From positions 1 through 64,000 of the forward strand of contig JAEYRB010000035.1 of assembly GCA_023409735.1 (NCBI GenBank): 64,000 nt of DNA. Direction: 5' to 3'. The notes beneath the pieces are model-generated. The model did no database searches. It was given only the letters and a program-made list of their open reading frames with translations, and was not told where the DNA came from. This DNA comes from Bacillota bacterium. GTDB lineage: Bacteria; Bacillota; Clostridia; Acetivibrionales; DTU013. The position numbers and the translations under genes were made by a program. Of the stretch, positions 55,329 through 63,528 are shown in pieces. Position 1 is the first letter of the stretch. Each line of letters opens with the position of its first letter.

Positions 55329-56381
55329 ATGACAATATCTTTTGTAGAATTTTTAAACCAATTTATTTCAAACCCGCCTCTCATGATAACAACTATTCTT
55401 GTTTTGGGAGTTGTTCTGGTTAATGGATGGACAGATGCGCCTAATGCCATTGCAACGTGTATCTCAACACGCTCTATGAGCCCAAGGGTAGCAATATTGA
55501 TGGCCGCAGTATTCAACTTTTTAGGTGTGTTAGTTATGGTCATGCTTAATGCAAAGGTGGCAGAGACGATATACAATATGGTCGACTTCGGCGGTGATTC
55601 TCATGAAGCCCTTATAGCACTGTGCGCTGCACTCTTTGCTATAGTACTATGGGCAACTGCCGCTTGGTGGTTTGGAATACCGACCAGCGAAAGCCATGCT
55701 CTGATCGCCGGTGTTTCGGGTGCGGCAATTGCGCTGCAGGGCGGAATAGGTGGCATAAACGGAAGCGAATGGATAAAGGTAATATACGGACTGATTCTAT
55801 CCCTGGTATTAGGATTTATTACCGGTGGCGGCGTTGTAAAACTAATTGAATTCATATGTAAAGGATTCAATAGAAGAAAAACATATTCTTTCTTCAAAGG
55901 CGCACAGATAGCAGGAGGCGCAGGAATGGCATTCATGCATGGCGCTCAGGATGGACAGAAGTTCATAGGAGTATTCCTGCTTGGAATGTCTTTAGCCAAA
56001 GGTCAAGCTGGTGTCGGCGAGATCGCAATACCTCTGTGGCTAATTATTTTGTGCTCACTTGTTATGGCTTTTGGAACTTCAATAGGTGGTTACAGAATAA
56101 TAAAGGCAGTAGGCATGGATATGGTAAAAATGGAGACCTATCAAGGTTTTGCTGCTGATATGGCAGGCGTTATTTGCCTGTTTATCGCATCCATTTTCGG
56201 ACTTCCTGTAAGTACAACGCATACAAAGACGACAGCTATAATGGGTGTTGGTGCTTCAAAAAGATTATCCTCAGTTAACTGGGGAGTAGTTAAGGAAATG
56301 ATGATGGCGTGGGTGCTTACATTCCCGGGCTGCGGAATTATTGGCTATTTGATGGCAATGCTATTTATGAAGATATTTTAA
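55329..56381 (+). CDS. pit: Low-affinity inorganic phosphate transporter (PiT family)
   Basis: This 350-residue membrane protein has about ten transmembrane segments in two homologous halves. The PiT signatures are NGWTDAPNAIATCISTRSM near the N-terminus and FMHGAQDGQKFIG in the second half. The family moves phosphate (as metal-phosphate) with H+ or Na+ symport. The downstream DUF47/PhoU-like gene, 46 bp on, is the usual partner and probably regulates the transporter, so the two form an operon. The ribosome binding site before ATG 55329 is weak (AAGAAAG). Confidence 0.95.
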   Translation: MTISFVEFLNQFISNPPLMITTILVLGVVLVNGWTDAPNAIATCISTRSMSPRVAILMAAVFNFLGVLVMVMLNAKVAETIYNMVDFGGDSHEALIALCAALFAIVLWATAAWWFGIPTSESHALIAGVSGAAIALQGGIGGINGSEWIKVIYGLILSLVLGFITGGGVVKLIEFICKGFNRRKTYSFFKGAQIAGGAGMAFMHGAQDGQKFIGVFLLGMSLAKGQAGVGEIAIPLWLIILCSLVMAFGTSIGGYRIIKAVGMDMVKMETYQGFAADMAGVICLFIASIFGLPVSTTHTKTTAIMGVGASKRLSSVNWGVVKEMMMAWVLTFPGCGIIGYLMAMLFMKIF

Positions 56382-56427
56382 AGTTAATTAACCGGAATAA
56401 CAGTAAATCTATGAGAGAGGTAATATT

Positions 56428-57051
56428 ATGAAAAGAAAAAATGATGTTAACTACTTTGATGCATTTGTCGAATTAGTTCAGTATTCATGCCAGGCAGCAG
56501 ACCTGCTCAATGATATTATGAATAACTTCAAGGCTGAAGAGCTTTCGAAGAAAATGAAGGAAATGCATGCAATTGAACATTCCGGAGATGAGGCAAGGCA
56601 TGCTATAGTTAAGAAACTATCAAGAGAATTTATAACACCTATTGAGAGAGAAGATATCATGGCTATGTCCGATGCAATTGACAACGTGACCGATACCATT
56701 GAAGACGTTCTGATGCGTATGTATATGTACAATGTGACAAGTGTTCGCCAGCATGCAGTAAAGCTGACAGCAGTAATTGTAAAGTGCTGTAACGCATTAA
56801 AGACAGCGCTGGATGAATTCCATAATTTCAGAAAATCACAGAAGCTTCACGATTTAATTATAGAAATTAATTTTCAGGAGGAAGAGGGCGACAGACTTTA
56901 CACTGAAGCCAACAGAGATTTATTTATGACCAGCAGTGATTACAAAGAGATTGCTGCATGGGAAACAACCTTTCATTATCTGGAAAAATGCTGTGATTCC
57001 TGTGAGGATGTAGCAGACGTTATCGAGAGTGTTATAATGAAGAATTCGTAA
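56428..57051 (+). CDS. DUF47 (PhoU-like) protein, partner of PiT
   Basis: A 207-residue, mostly helical cytoplasmic protein of the DUF47 family, starting MKRKNDVNYFDAFVELVQYS, with conserved EHSGDEARHAIVKKL and REDIMAMSDAIDNVTDTIEDV that are similar to PhoU. In many bacteria it is encoded next to a PiT transporter and helps control its activity. GAGAGG precedes the ATG. The gene ends about 160 bp before murG; a 10-bp inverted repeat (57101-57110 with 57165-57174) lies in that gap. Confidence 0.92.
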   Translation: MKRKNDVNYFDAFVELVQYSCQAADLLNDIMNNFKAEELSKKMKEMHAIEHSGDEARHAIVKKLSREFITPIEREDIMAMSDAIDNVTDTIEDVLMRMYMYNVTSVRQHAVKLTAVIVKCCNALKTALDEFHNFRKSQKLHDLIIEINFQEEEGDRLYTEANRDLFMTSSDYKEIAAWETTFHYLEKCCDSCEDVADVIESVIMKNS

Positions 57052-57211
57052 TAATAGATTGAGTTTTTATTAAAATGAGGTACAATAAAAAGGATGAAAC
57101 TTCCTGATTGTTGTGGACTTCTCTATGTGGATCGTGCATATCCTTGAGTAGGCTAGTAAATATGCAATCAGGAACAACCTGATAAACGATAGAAAATGGG
57201 GGAGAGTTCAC

Positions 57212-58276
57212 ATGAAGACAATAGTTCTTACAGGGGGCGGCACATCTGGACATGTAACTCCTAATATTGCTTTATTGCCTGGCTTAAGAAGAGCTGGCTT
57301 TAATATTAAATATATAGGTTCCTTCAATGGGATGGAGAAGGATCTCATTGAAAGAGAAGGGATTCAGTATTATTCGATTAGTACAGGTAAGCTTCGCAGA
57401 TACTTTGATATAAAAAACTTTACAGACATGTTCAGGGTCGTGGATGGCTTCAGACAGGCATTTATTTTACTTGGCAAACTGAAGCCTTCAATCGTTTTCA
57501 GCAAGGGAGGATTTGTATCCTGCCCTGTTGTTTGGGCTGCCTGGCTAAGGGGCATCCCGGTAGTAATACATGAATCAGATATTACGCCTGGGCTGACAAA
57601 TAAGCTCTCAATGCCGTTTACAAAAGCAGTGTGTTATACTTTTCCTGAATCCGGAAAACATATTAAGAAAGACAAAGGCTACAATACCGGAATGCCTATA
57701 AGAGAAGGTATTTTAACCGGAAGCAGAAATAAGGGAAGAGCATTATGCGGCTTTACGGATAATAAGCCTGTAATAATGGTAATTGGGGGGAGCCTTGGCT
57801 CAGAAAAAATTAACAGTATGGTTAGAAGTGCATTGGATATTCTATTAAAGGATTTCAACGTATGTCACATATGTGGTAAAGGAAATCTAAAGGCTGAACT
57901 GCAAGGGAAGAAGAGCTATAAACAGTTTGAGTATGTAAATGAAGAGCAGCCTGACATTTATGCCATGGCCGACATTGTTATTTCAAGAGCAGGAGCAACA
58001 GTTCTATTTGAGCTTCTTGCGCTTGGAAAGCCTAACCTGCTGATCCCTTTGTCAAAAGCTGTCAGCCGCGGTGACCAGATATTAAATGCTGCATCCTTTG
58101 AAAAACAGGGATATAGCATGGTGCTTCAAGAGGAGGAGCTTGAAGGGGCTTCTTTGGTGAAGGCTGTGAACGAGTTATATAAAAACAGCAGCACATACAC
58201 AGATGTAATGAAACAGCGTTCGTCTGGAAGTGGTGTCTCTGAAGTGCTAAATGTCATAAATAAATTTGTAAAGTGA
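57212..58276 (+). CDS. murG: MurG (UDP-GlcNAc:lipid I GlcNAc transferase)
   Basis: MurG adds N-acetylglucosamine to lipid I, making lipid II for peptidoglycan, on the inner membrane face. The 354-residue product has the GT-B fold with the N-terminal glycine loop GGGTSGHVTPNIALLPG and the C-terminal donor site GGSLGSEKINSMV, then SRAGATVLFELLALGKPNLLIPL. GGGGGAG precedes the ATG. It stands alone rather than in the usual division cluster with murD/ftsW, so another copy may exist elsewhere in the genome; the length and motifs are nonetheless normal. Confidence 0.93.
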   Translation: MKTIVLTGGGTSGHVTPNIALLPGLRRAGFNIKYIGSFNGMEKDLIEREGIQYYSISTGKLRRYFDIKNFTDMFRVVDGFRQAFILLGKLKPSIVFSKGGFVSCPVVWAAWLRGIPVVIHESDITPGLTNKLSMPFTKAVCYTFPESGKHIKKDKGYNTGMPIREGILTGSRNKGRALCGFTDNKPVIMVIGGSLGSEKINSMVRSALDILLKDFNVCHICGKGNLKAELQGKKSYKQFEYVNEEQPDIYAMADIVISRAGATVLFELLALGKPNLLIPLSKAVSRGDQILNAASFEKQGYSMVLQEEELEGASLVKAVNELYKNSSTYTDVMKQRSSGSGVSEVLNVINKFVK

Positions 58277-58331
58277 CAGGCCCTAATAATATTACAGCAG
58301 TTTTTCCATAAACATGGAAATTGTGAAAAGA

Positions 58332-58473
58332 CTTTATTATTGCCATGTATATTAGGACAAACATAGTGAATAGGCTTTTTCATTTTTTTTTATGATAGAA
58401 CAGGCATAATAAAAAAGCTTTATCATGGCTATGTATGATAGGACAGGACAGGTATGGTGAATAGGCTTTATCA
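58332..58473. repeat. Imperfect direct repeat before the 174-aa gene
   Basis: Copies of about 52 and 56 bp (58332-58383 and 58418-58473) share CTTTATYAT, CATGTAT-TAGGACA and TRGTGAATAGGCTTT. The second copy extends over the start codon of the next gene, so the first is a duplicated start region. A separate short hairpin TTTCCAT/ATGGAAA lies upstream (about 58306). Confidence 0.55.
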
Positions 58474-58978
58474 TTACTACGAATATAAGATAGGACCATT
58501 TGTAAATCTTTCCGATTTACCAATTAATGAGGCTAAGAAGGTTCAATCAGAGATAAATCAGCGGGGGGCTGTTTTTGCAAGCAAACGCGATGAGAATTAT
58601 CTTGAGGTCCGAAGAGAACTCGAAGATAAGGTAAGAGAACTTTTCATAATTAAAGGCGGAAAGCCTGAGAGGGCCAGGCCGAATTATATGACACTTGGAT
58701 CGTGTCCATGGCTTCTCGAGTGGTATGTAGATGGAAGGGAACTTAGTATACCACTTTCTTCGTTTTCAAAAGAGGTTATCAGCTTTACATATGGTGATAC
58801 ATTTCCCGCAATGAGATGTAAGGATGGAAAACCATATAGAGGGATTGTATATACTGTTGACGAAATTGGTGCTGTTGTTGAAAAATATGGACTTCCCCAA
58901 GAGTGGAACCCTGATGGTAAACGAGGGCCTGAAAGGTATATTGAAGCCCAGATATGGACTTATAACATTGTCTATTGA
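58454..58978 (+). CDS. Hypothetical protein, 174 aa
   Basis: I do not recognise this protein. It begins MVNRLYHYYEYKIGPFVNLSD and has no signal peptide or membrane segment. Its composition is mixed, with a C-terminal stretch YTVDEIGAVVEKYGLPQEW and several Trp/Tyr residues that suggest a compact folded domain. ATG 58454 lies after an AGGACAGG string inside a duplicated upstream sequence. It is transcribed toward the agrB gene, 130 bp on, and could belong to the same region only by position. No function is proposed. Confidence 0.6.
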   Translation: MVNRLYHYYEYKIGPFVNLSDLPINEAKKVQSEINQRGAVFASKRDENYLEVRRELEDKVRELFIIKGGKPERARPNYMTLGSCPWLLEWYVDGRELSIPLSSFSKEVISFTYGDTFPAMRCKDGKPYRGIVYTVDEIGAVVEKYGLPQEWNPDGKRGPERYIEAQIWTYNIVY

Positions 58979-59108
58979 TATAAAAATATCACACATCATA
59001 ATAGAAAAAATCATTAAACTTAGCAGATAGTCAAAAAAAATTACTAAAATGGAAAAAATATATAGATTTGTAATATAAAAGCATGTATAATGTAACTGGG
59101 TGATTAAA

Positions 59109-59705
59109 ATGCTAGATAAAATTACTGCTTATATTGTGGATCTTATTTATGAGACTAGGCCTGATACTGATGCTTCCAAGCGTGACATTATTGAGTATGG
59201 TGTGTTTATGACTTTGTCCGAAATCATAAAGATTGCGGTAATAGTAATTCTGGGAGCTATATTCAACTTATTGCCATATGTGCTTGGAAGCATTGTAGCT
59301 ATGGGAGTACAGAGAACTGTGCTGGGAGGGACACATGCTAAAAGCCATAAGGGCTGTGTTGCAATTCATTTGATTTCTGTATTCTTTATAATTACAATTT
59401 CACTTATTTCCAATGTGGACAGGCTTTACATTTTACCGGCAGCTGCTATATTTAGTTATTCTACTATCTGTAAATATGCGCCGGCTGACGTACCACAAAA
59501 GCCAATAAAGTCAGCAAAACAGAGAAAAAAGTTAAAAGCTGCAGGGCTTGCTGTGGTAACGGTATTATTTATTATTTCAATATTAGTTCCGACAATTTGG
59601 TCTAATATTATTATTCTATCTTGTTTTGTACAAGCTTTCTTTTTGACACCTTTGGCTTATAGATTGACAAAAAACAAATATAGCAGGGAGGAGGTAAGCG
59701 CATGA
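59109..59705 (+). CDS. agrB: AgrB-like peptide-processing membrane protease
   Basis: AgrB cleaves and cyclises the AgrD propeptide, then helps export the autoinducer. The 198-residue product has about five transmembrane segments. The catalytic pair falls at His76 and Cys83 (TVLGGTHAKSHKGC), at the spacing known for His77/Cys84 of staphylococcal AgrB. The start is ATG 59109 after GGGTGA; an in-frame GTG at 59100 is part of that site. Its stop overlaps the ATG of a short agrD-like gene (ATGA). Confidence 0.92.
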   Translation: MLDKITAYIVDLIYETRPDTDASKRDIIEYGVFMTLSEIIKIAVIVILGAIFNLLPYVLGSIVAMGVQRTVLGGTHAKSHKGCVAIHLISVFFIITISLISNVDRLYILPAAAIFSYSTICKYAPADVPQKPIKSAKQRKKLKAAGLAVVTVLFIISILVPTIWSNIIILSCFVQAFFLTPLAYRLTKNKYSREEVSA

Positions 59706-59845
59706 AAAAAAACTATCTGAAGCTTCTTGTTTGTTCAGCTGCAATGATCGGTGTGTTTGTAGCAACTACAGTATCCTCATATGGCTGCTGGTATTGGTGC
59801 TGGTATCAAAAGGAATGCCCGAAGGCTCTTATTAGAGAGGATTGA
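59702..59845 (+). CDS. agrD: AgrD-like cyclic autoinducer propeptide, 47 aa
   Basis: A 47-codon gene missed by length cut-offs. ATG 59702 overlaps the agrB stop by four bases, with GGGAGGAGG just upstream. The plan is that of AgrD: an amphipathic/hydrophobic leader (KKNYLKLLVCSAAMIGVFVATTV), a core with cysteines (SSYGCWYWCWYQKEC) and a charged tail PKALIRED. One cysteine should form the thiolactone with a residue downstream; either Cys29 or Cys33 could do so, giving a Trp/Tyr-rich ring. Two cysteines in the core are unusual. The signal sequence cannot be fixed without peptide data. Confidence 0.88.
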   Translation: MKKNYLKLLVCSAAMIGVFVATTVSSYGCWYWCWYQKECPKALIRED

Positions 59846-59869
59846 GAATGGGGCCTAGAGCCCCTTCTC
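59844..59869. terminator. Shared hairpin between convergent agrD and kinase genes
   Basis: GAGAA-T-GGGGC / GCCCC-TTCTC stem with loop CTAGA. It overlaps the last base pair of agrD and the stop of the kinase gene. There is no T-run on the plus strand, so termination is possible but unproven; it may also keep the convergent transcripts apart. Confidence 0.5.
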
Positions 59870-61129
59870 AATTGTAATAGTCTGAGTAAAGGTATTGTCT
59901 TCGTAATCACAGATATGCTGAATGTTTTTATATTCGCCAATAATTTTCTGAGCAATAGCAAGTCCCATACCTCTCCCATCTCCTTTTGATGAAACGCCAG
60001 CTTCGTAAATAAGTTTCATATCAGGCTTAGAAGTGCAACTATTAGAAATTGAGATCTCAATAAACTTATCATGACTGTATATATTTATACATATTTTTTT
60101 ATCTCCACTAGAGGCCTCTTCAATTGCATTATCTATGAATATTCCAATAACTTCGCAAAGCTCAGAAACCTTTATGCCAGGTATATTTTCAATTTCACCT
60201 GTTACGCCAAAGTCTACCTCAACGCCCATATCCTTTGCGTGGTTGATCTTTGAAGAAATTATTCCGAATAAACCTGCGTTTTTAATATTATAAATATCAG
60301 TATTATTATCATGAATGCTATCGTCTATCAACTCAGACATGTATACCTTTAATTCATCTATCTTATTCATGGCTAGCATAGAATTTATCACTGCCAGATT
60401 GTTCTTCCAGTCGTGCTTGACCCTTCGTAGGTTAAAAAGGGTCGAATTAAGAGACTCGTTATAAAATTTCTGCTGCTCAGCCTCAAGCTTGATTGTCTCA
60501 CTTTTAATTAGTTTTGAGCTTACTGTTAATAAATAGATGCAGTATAAAATAGATGAAGATAATATCATTACGTAAGATACCCAGTTGAACATTTTCGTTA
60601 CAATCTGAATTCCGAAGTTAATAGCAGTTATAACAAATGTTATAAGAAGTATTGGAAGGGATGTCTTTTGAATAAGTATCTTTGAAACGAGCATTTTTAT
60701 TGGTTTTACAGCAAGCATGACAATAAATGCGAAAAGGTTGCAAAGGATATTTGTATATAAATAGTATAGGGGATTTTTTTGTATGTATTCTACTGAGAAT
60801 TTTATTGGAATTAAAGCATTACCTATTCCGGAGCAAAGAGTATAAATTATGTAGGCTACAAGTGCATGTTCTATTTTCATTCTGAAGAACGTTTTTATTA
60901 TAAATATGCTTGCAATCAAAATTATAAAAGGCTTCAGCAACATAAGAATATCACTTTTATATGTCATAAATGTAGATGCTGCGCCGGTAAGAAGGCTAAA
61001 TGTTATGAGAAAAAGAGCAATTTGTAATTTTTGTGGACGTTTATGATAATTTCTTATACAAAAAAAGCAAATGATTATGCCACCTATCAATGCGGAAATA
61101 ATATTAATAATCAATATCTCTATATCCAT
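59855..61129 (-). CDS. AgrC-like sensor histidine kinase (GHKL)
   Basis: This 424-residue kinase is convergent with agrD. About six N-terminal membrane segments (residues 1-210) should bind the peptide signal. The H-box LRRVKHDWKNNLAVINSML places the phospho-His at about 239. A GHKL ATPase domain follows, with the N box EVIGIFIDNAIEEAS and G box GDGRGMGLAIAQKII. This layout matches AgrC/ComD-type kinases. The response regulator expected with it is not intact here; the next upstream ORF (61180-61554) is only a receiver-like fragment. A plain LytTR regulator may be elsewhere. Confidence 0.9.
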   Translation of the reverse strand: MDIEILIINIISALIGGIIICFFCIRNYHKRPQKLQIALFLITFSLLTGAASTFMTYKSDILMLLKPFIILIASIFIIKTFFRMKIEHALVAYIIYTLCSGIGNALIPIKFSVEYIQKNPLYYLYTNILCNLFAFIVMLAVKPIKMLVSKILIQKTSLPILLITFVITAINFGIQIVTKMFNWVSYVMILSSSILYCIYLLTVSSKLIKSETIKLEAEQQKFYNESLNSTLFNLRRVKHDWKNNLAVINSMLAMNKIDELKVYMSELIDDSIHDNNTDIYNIKNAGLFGIISSKINHAKDMGVEVDFGVTGEIENIPGIKVSELCEVIGIFIDNAIEEASSGDKKICINIYSHDKFIEISISNSCTSKPDMKLIYEAGVSSKGDGRGMGLAIAQKIIGEYKNIQHICDYEDNTFTQTITIEKGL

Positions 61130-61179
61130 TGTTTCACTCCTGTTTTTTGTAGTAGTATTGAATTTAGTACCTGTTTCAC

Positions 61180-61554
61180 TTATGTAGCCATTTTATGAAA
61201 GCTCCTTTTATAACTATTATAGAAGTCGAAAAAACCGTTGTTTAATATAGTGGGTTTAATGAATCCTAAGTCATTAAGCTCCTTGTATAATGCAACAAGA
61301 TCATTATGTTGAACTCGGTATATCCGTTGCGTAACAAAAAGGCCCTTTACCTCGGATTTCAAATTAATATAAATAACATAAACATTAGCGTTCTGGGTTT
61401 GAAGCTCATAGAAGAATTCTTTATAATCAGTAGCTGTAATTACGATTTTGCAAGTGCTAATAATTTTATTACACAATATAGGGATAAGCTGCACATGTTC
61501 CTCAGACAGTTTTACATTATCATTCAGGGTTGCTATAGACAAAATTTTGATCAC
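61180..61554 (-). CDS. Receiver-like protein, possibly a truncated AgrA-type regulator
   Basis: A 124-residue product. It is weakly similar to the receiver part of AgrA/LytR regulators: IATLND near the N-terminus, then VYVIYINLKSEVKGLFVTQRIYR in the region where a phospho-Asp would be expected (Asn and Lys occur instead), and no LytTR DNA-binding domain follows. The start is GTG 61554 or TTG 61542; GGGGTGA suits the latter. It lies 50 bp upstream of the kinase, as an agrA would. It may be a decayed regulator or a small protein inhibitor of the kinase. The identity is uncertain. Confidence 0.4.
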   Translation of the reverse strand: MIKILSIATLNDNVKLSEEHVQLIPILCNKIISTCKIVITATDYKEFFYELQTQNANVYVIYINLKSEVKGLFVTQRIYRVQHNDLVALYKELNDLGFIKPTILNNGFFDFYNSYKRSFHKMAT

Positions 61555-62025
61555 CCCTTTTATGTATTGAATACATTTACGGTATAAATTGCATAAAAAA
61601 ATAACATAAAATATATCTATGCTGTAATAATTTACACATTTATAGTATACTATGGGAAAATCAAGTTGAAAATAGTTAAATTATGTATAACATACACCAT
61701 TATGAATATTTTATATTAAATTTCCATAACAAATTCTCGAAAAAAATCATTGTTACATAGTTTCGACTTATTTCGCTAATAAATATAATGTGTTTTATAC
61801 TATTGTTGATACATAACTTTAAACTGTTAAATAATGAATAAAGAGGTATACGGTTCCATTTGTAAAACATAAACTTATATAGCTTTTGGGCTATTCATAT
61901 TATGCATCTATTTGCAGCAAATATCTCTCACATATTACATGCTTAGACTTAAAAAATAGTGGTAATTGAAAACCATGTGAGATATACAATATATAAATAT
62001 AATACAGGAAAATAACTAAGCAAGT
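61555..62025. other. Intergenic region upstream of the agr-like regulator ORF
   Basis: Very AT-rich, about 470 bp. Only short ORFs without ribosome binding sites are seen. No repeats or operators were recognised. Confidence 0.35.
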
Positions 62026-62056
62026 AAAAAAGCCCTGAAGCAATAGCTTCAAGACT
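62026..62056 (-). terminator. Terminator of tRNA-Lys
   Basis: Minus-strand stem AGTCTTGAAGC/GCTTCAGGGCT with TATT loop, followed by TTTTTT. Confidence 0.85.
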
Positions 62057-62059
62057 TTC

Positions 62060-62135
62060 TGGTGCGCCATCAGGGACTCGAACCCGGGACACCCTGATTA
62101 AGAGTCAGGTGCTCTACCAACTGAGCTAATGGCGC
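62060..62135 (-). tRNA. tRNA-Lys (anticodon CTT)
   Basis: Full 76-base cloverleaf with encoded CCA. Acceptor GCGCCAT/ATGGCGC, anticodon arm CCTGA-CTCTTAA-TCAGG (anticodon CTT, codon AAG), T arm CCGGG-TTCGAGT-CCCTG-like. Terminator follows on the same strand. Confidence 0.97.
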
Positions 62136-62349
62136 GTAGCTTTTAACACTTACATATTATAATAGCTTATTAATGGATTTGTCAACAGCAAATTGTGGCT
62201 TTACATAGTGTATCGGAATCTCTCGTCGAAGTATAAAATTTCAATAAAACAGAGGAATTAAGCGAACTTATGTAGAATAATAGGTTTGGTAAATTGTAAA
62301 ATTGAAATGTATCAACATTTTTTAATTTTTTAGGAAGAGGATATGAGCA

Positions 62350-63528
62350 TTGGTAAGTTATAAGGTTGATTTTGCACGCCTTGATAGCATTATTAAGAAG
62401 ACTATTGAGGCAATAAATAACAGCAAAACAGAAATATTTGATATTGCTGAAAGCTCACGCCGTGAGTGTAAAAAGCTGGAGGATGAGCTTAATTCTCTAA
62501 AGCAGCAATCCAGGCAGCTTATTGAAGAGGTTGAAGTACTTGAAATCAACCTAAAGATAAGCAAGCAAAAGCTTATGCTGGCCAATAAAAATTTTTCCAG
62601 CTATACGCAGGAGGATTTCAGAAATATTTATGAGAAGGCGGACAATTTAAGAGTAGAGCTTGCAGTGAAAAGAGAAATGGAGCAGTTTCTGATTCGCCGA
62701 AGAAATGATCTTGAAATCCGCATAAAGGATACCGTTAGAACTGTTCAAAAGGCTGACAATCTTATATCTCAGGTTGGAACAGCACTATGTTGTCTTTCCG
62801 GCGATCTTACCGAGGTAAGCAGCCAGCTGGTAGACCTCCAGTTAAGACAGAATCTTGGTTACAGAATAATCAAGGCTCAGGAGGAGGAACGCAGGCGTGT
62901 GGCTAGAGACATACACGACGGACCTGCACAGATTATGACTAATGTTGCTATGAAGGCGGAGATTTGCGAAAGAATGCTTGATGTCGACATTAATAGGGCA
63001 AGGGAAGAACTAAGTGTCTTAAAGAAGAATGTAAGAGAATGCTTACAGGATGTAAGAAAAATAATATATAATCTTAGACCTATGTCATTGGACGATCTAG
63101 GCTTAAAGCCTGCGCTGCAGAAATATATTGTTACTTACCAGGAAGAAACGGGAATAACGGTTTTTTTTGAAACTGAAGGCGATGATATTGAAATCAGGCC
63201 TGCAATATCATTAACAGTATTCAGGATAGTGCAGGAAGCTCTCAATAATGTACTCAAGCATGCCAAAGCAGATAGTATATCTGTTACTATTTCAATAGAG
63301 CCTGAAAAGCTCGAACTTAATATATCAGATAACGGAACAGGTTTTGATATACAATTGCTGGAGCAGAGGACGGATGACATAAACAGCGGCTTTGGGCTTG
63401 TCAGTATGAGAGAGAGGGTCAGTTTGTTAAAAGGCGAGATGAATATTGTGTCTCAACCTGGTAAAGGTACACAGCTTAGAATTATTTTACCTTTTACAGA
63501 AGATAAGGTGGATGGTAATGGAAAATAA
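62350..63528 (+). CDS. degS: DegS-like sensor histidine kinase
   Basis: This is a cytoplasmic kinase of the DegS type, 392 residues. The N-terminal half is a long coiled-coil sensor region (about 1-170). The HisKA_3 motif RRVARDIHDGPAQIMTNVA carries the phospho-His near residue 196. The HATPase domain has GFGLVSMRERV and GTQLRIILPF near the end. The start is TTG 62350, with AGGAAGAGG upstream; an ATG at 62343 is in a different frame and stops quickly. It overlaps degU by 11 bases, so the pair is co-expressed. In Firmicutes it controls exoenzymes, motility or competence. Confidence 0.9.
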   Translation: MVSYKVDFARLDSIIKKTIEAINNSKTEIFDIAESSRRECKKLEDELNSLKQQSRQLIEEVEVLEINLKISKQKLMLANKNFSSYTQEDFRNIYEKADNLRVELAVKREMEQFLIRRRNDLEIRIKDTVRTVQKADNLISQVGTALCCLSGDLTEVSSQLVDLQLRQNLGYRIIKAQEEERRRVARDIHDGPAQIMTNVAMKAEICERMLDVDINRAREELSVLKKNVRECLQDVRKIIYNLRPMSLDDLGLKPALQKYIVTYQEETGITVFFETEGDDIEIRPAISLTVFRIVQEALNNVLKHAKADSISVTISIEPEKLELNISDNGTGFDIQLLEQRTDDINSGFGLVSMRERVSLLKGEMNIVSQPGKGTQLRIILPFTEDKVDGNGK

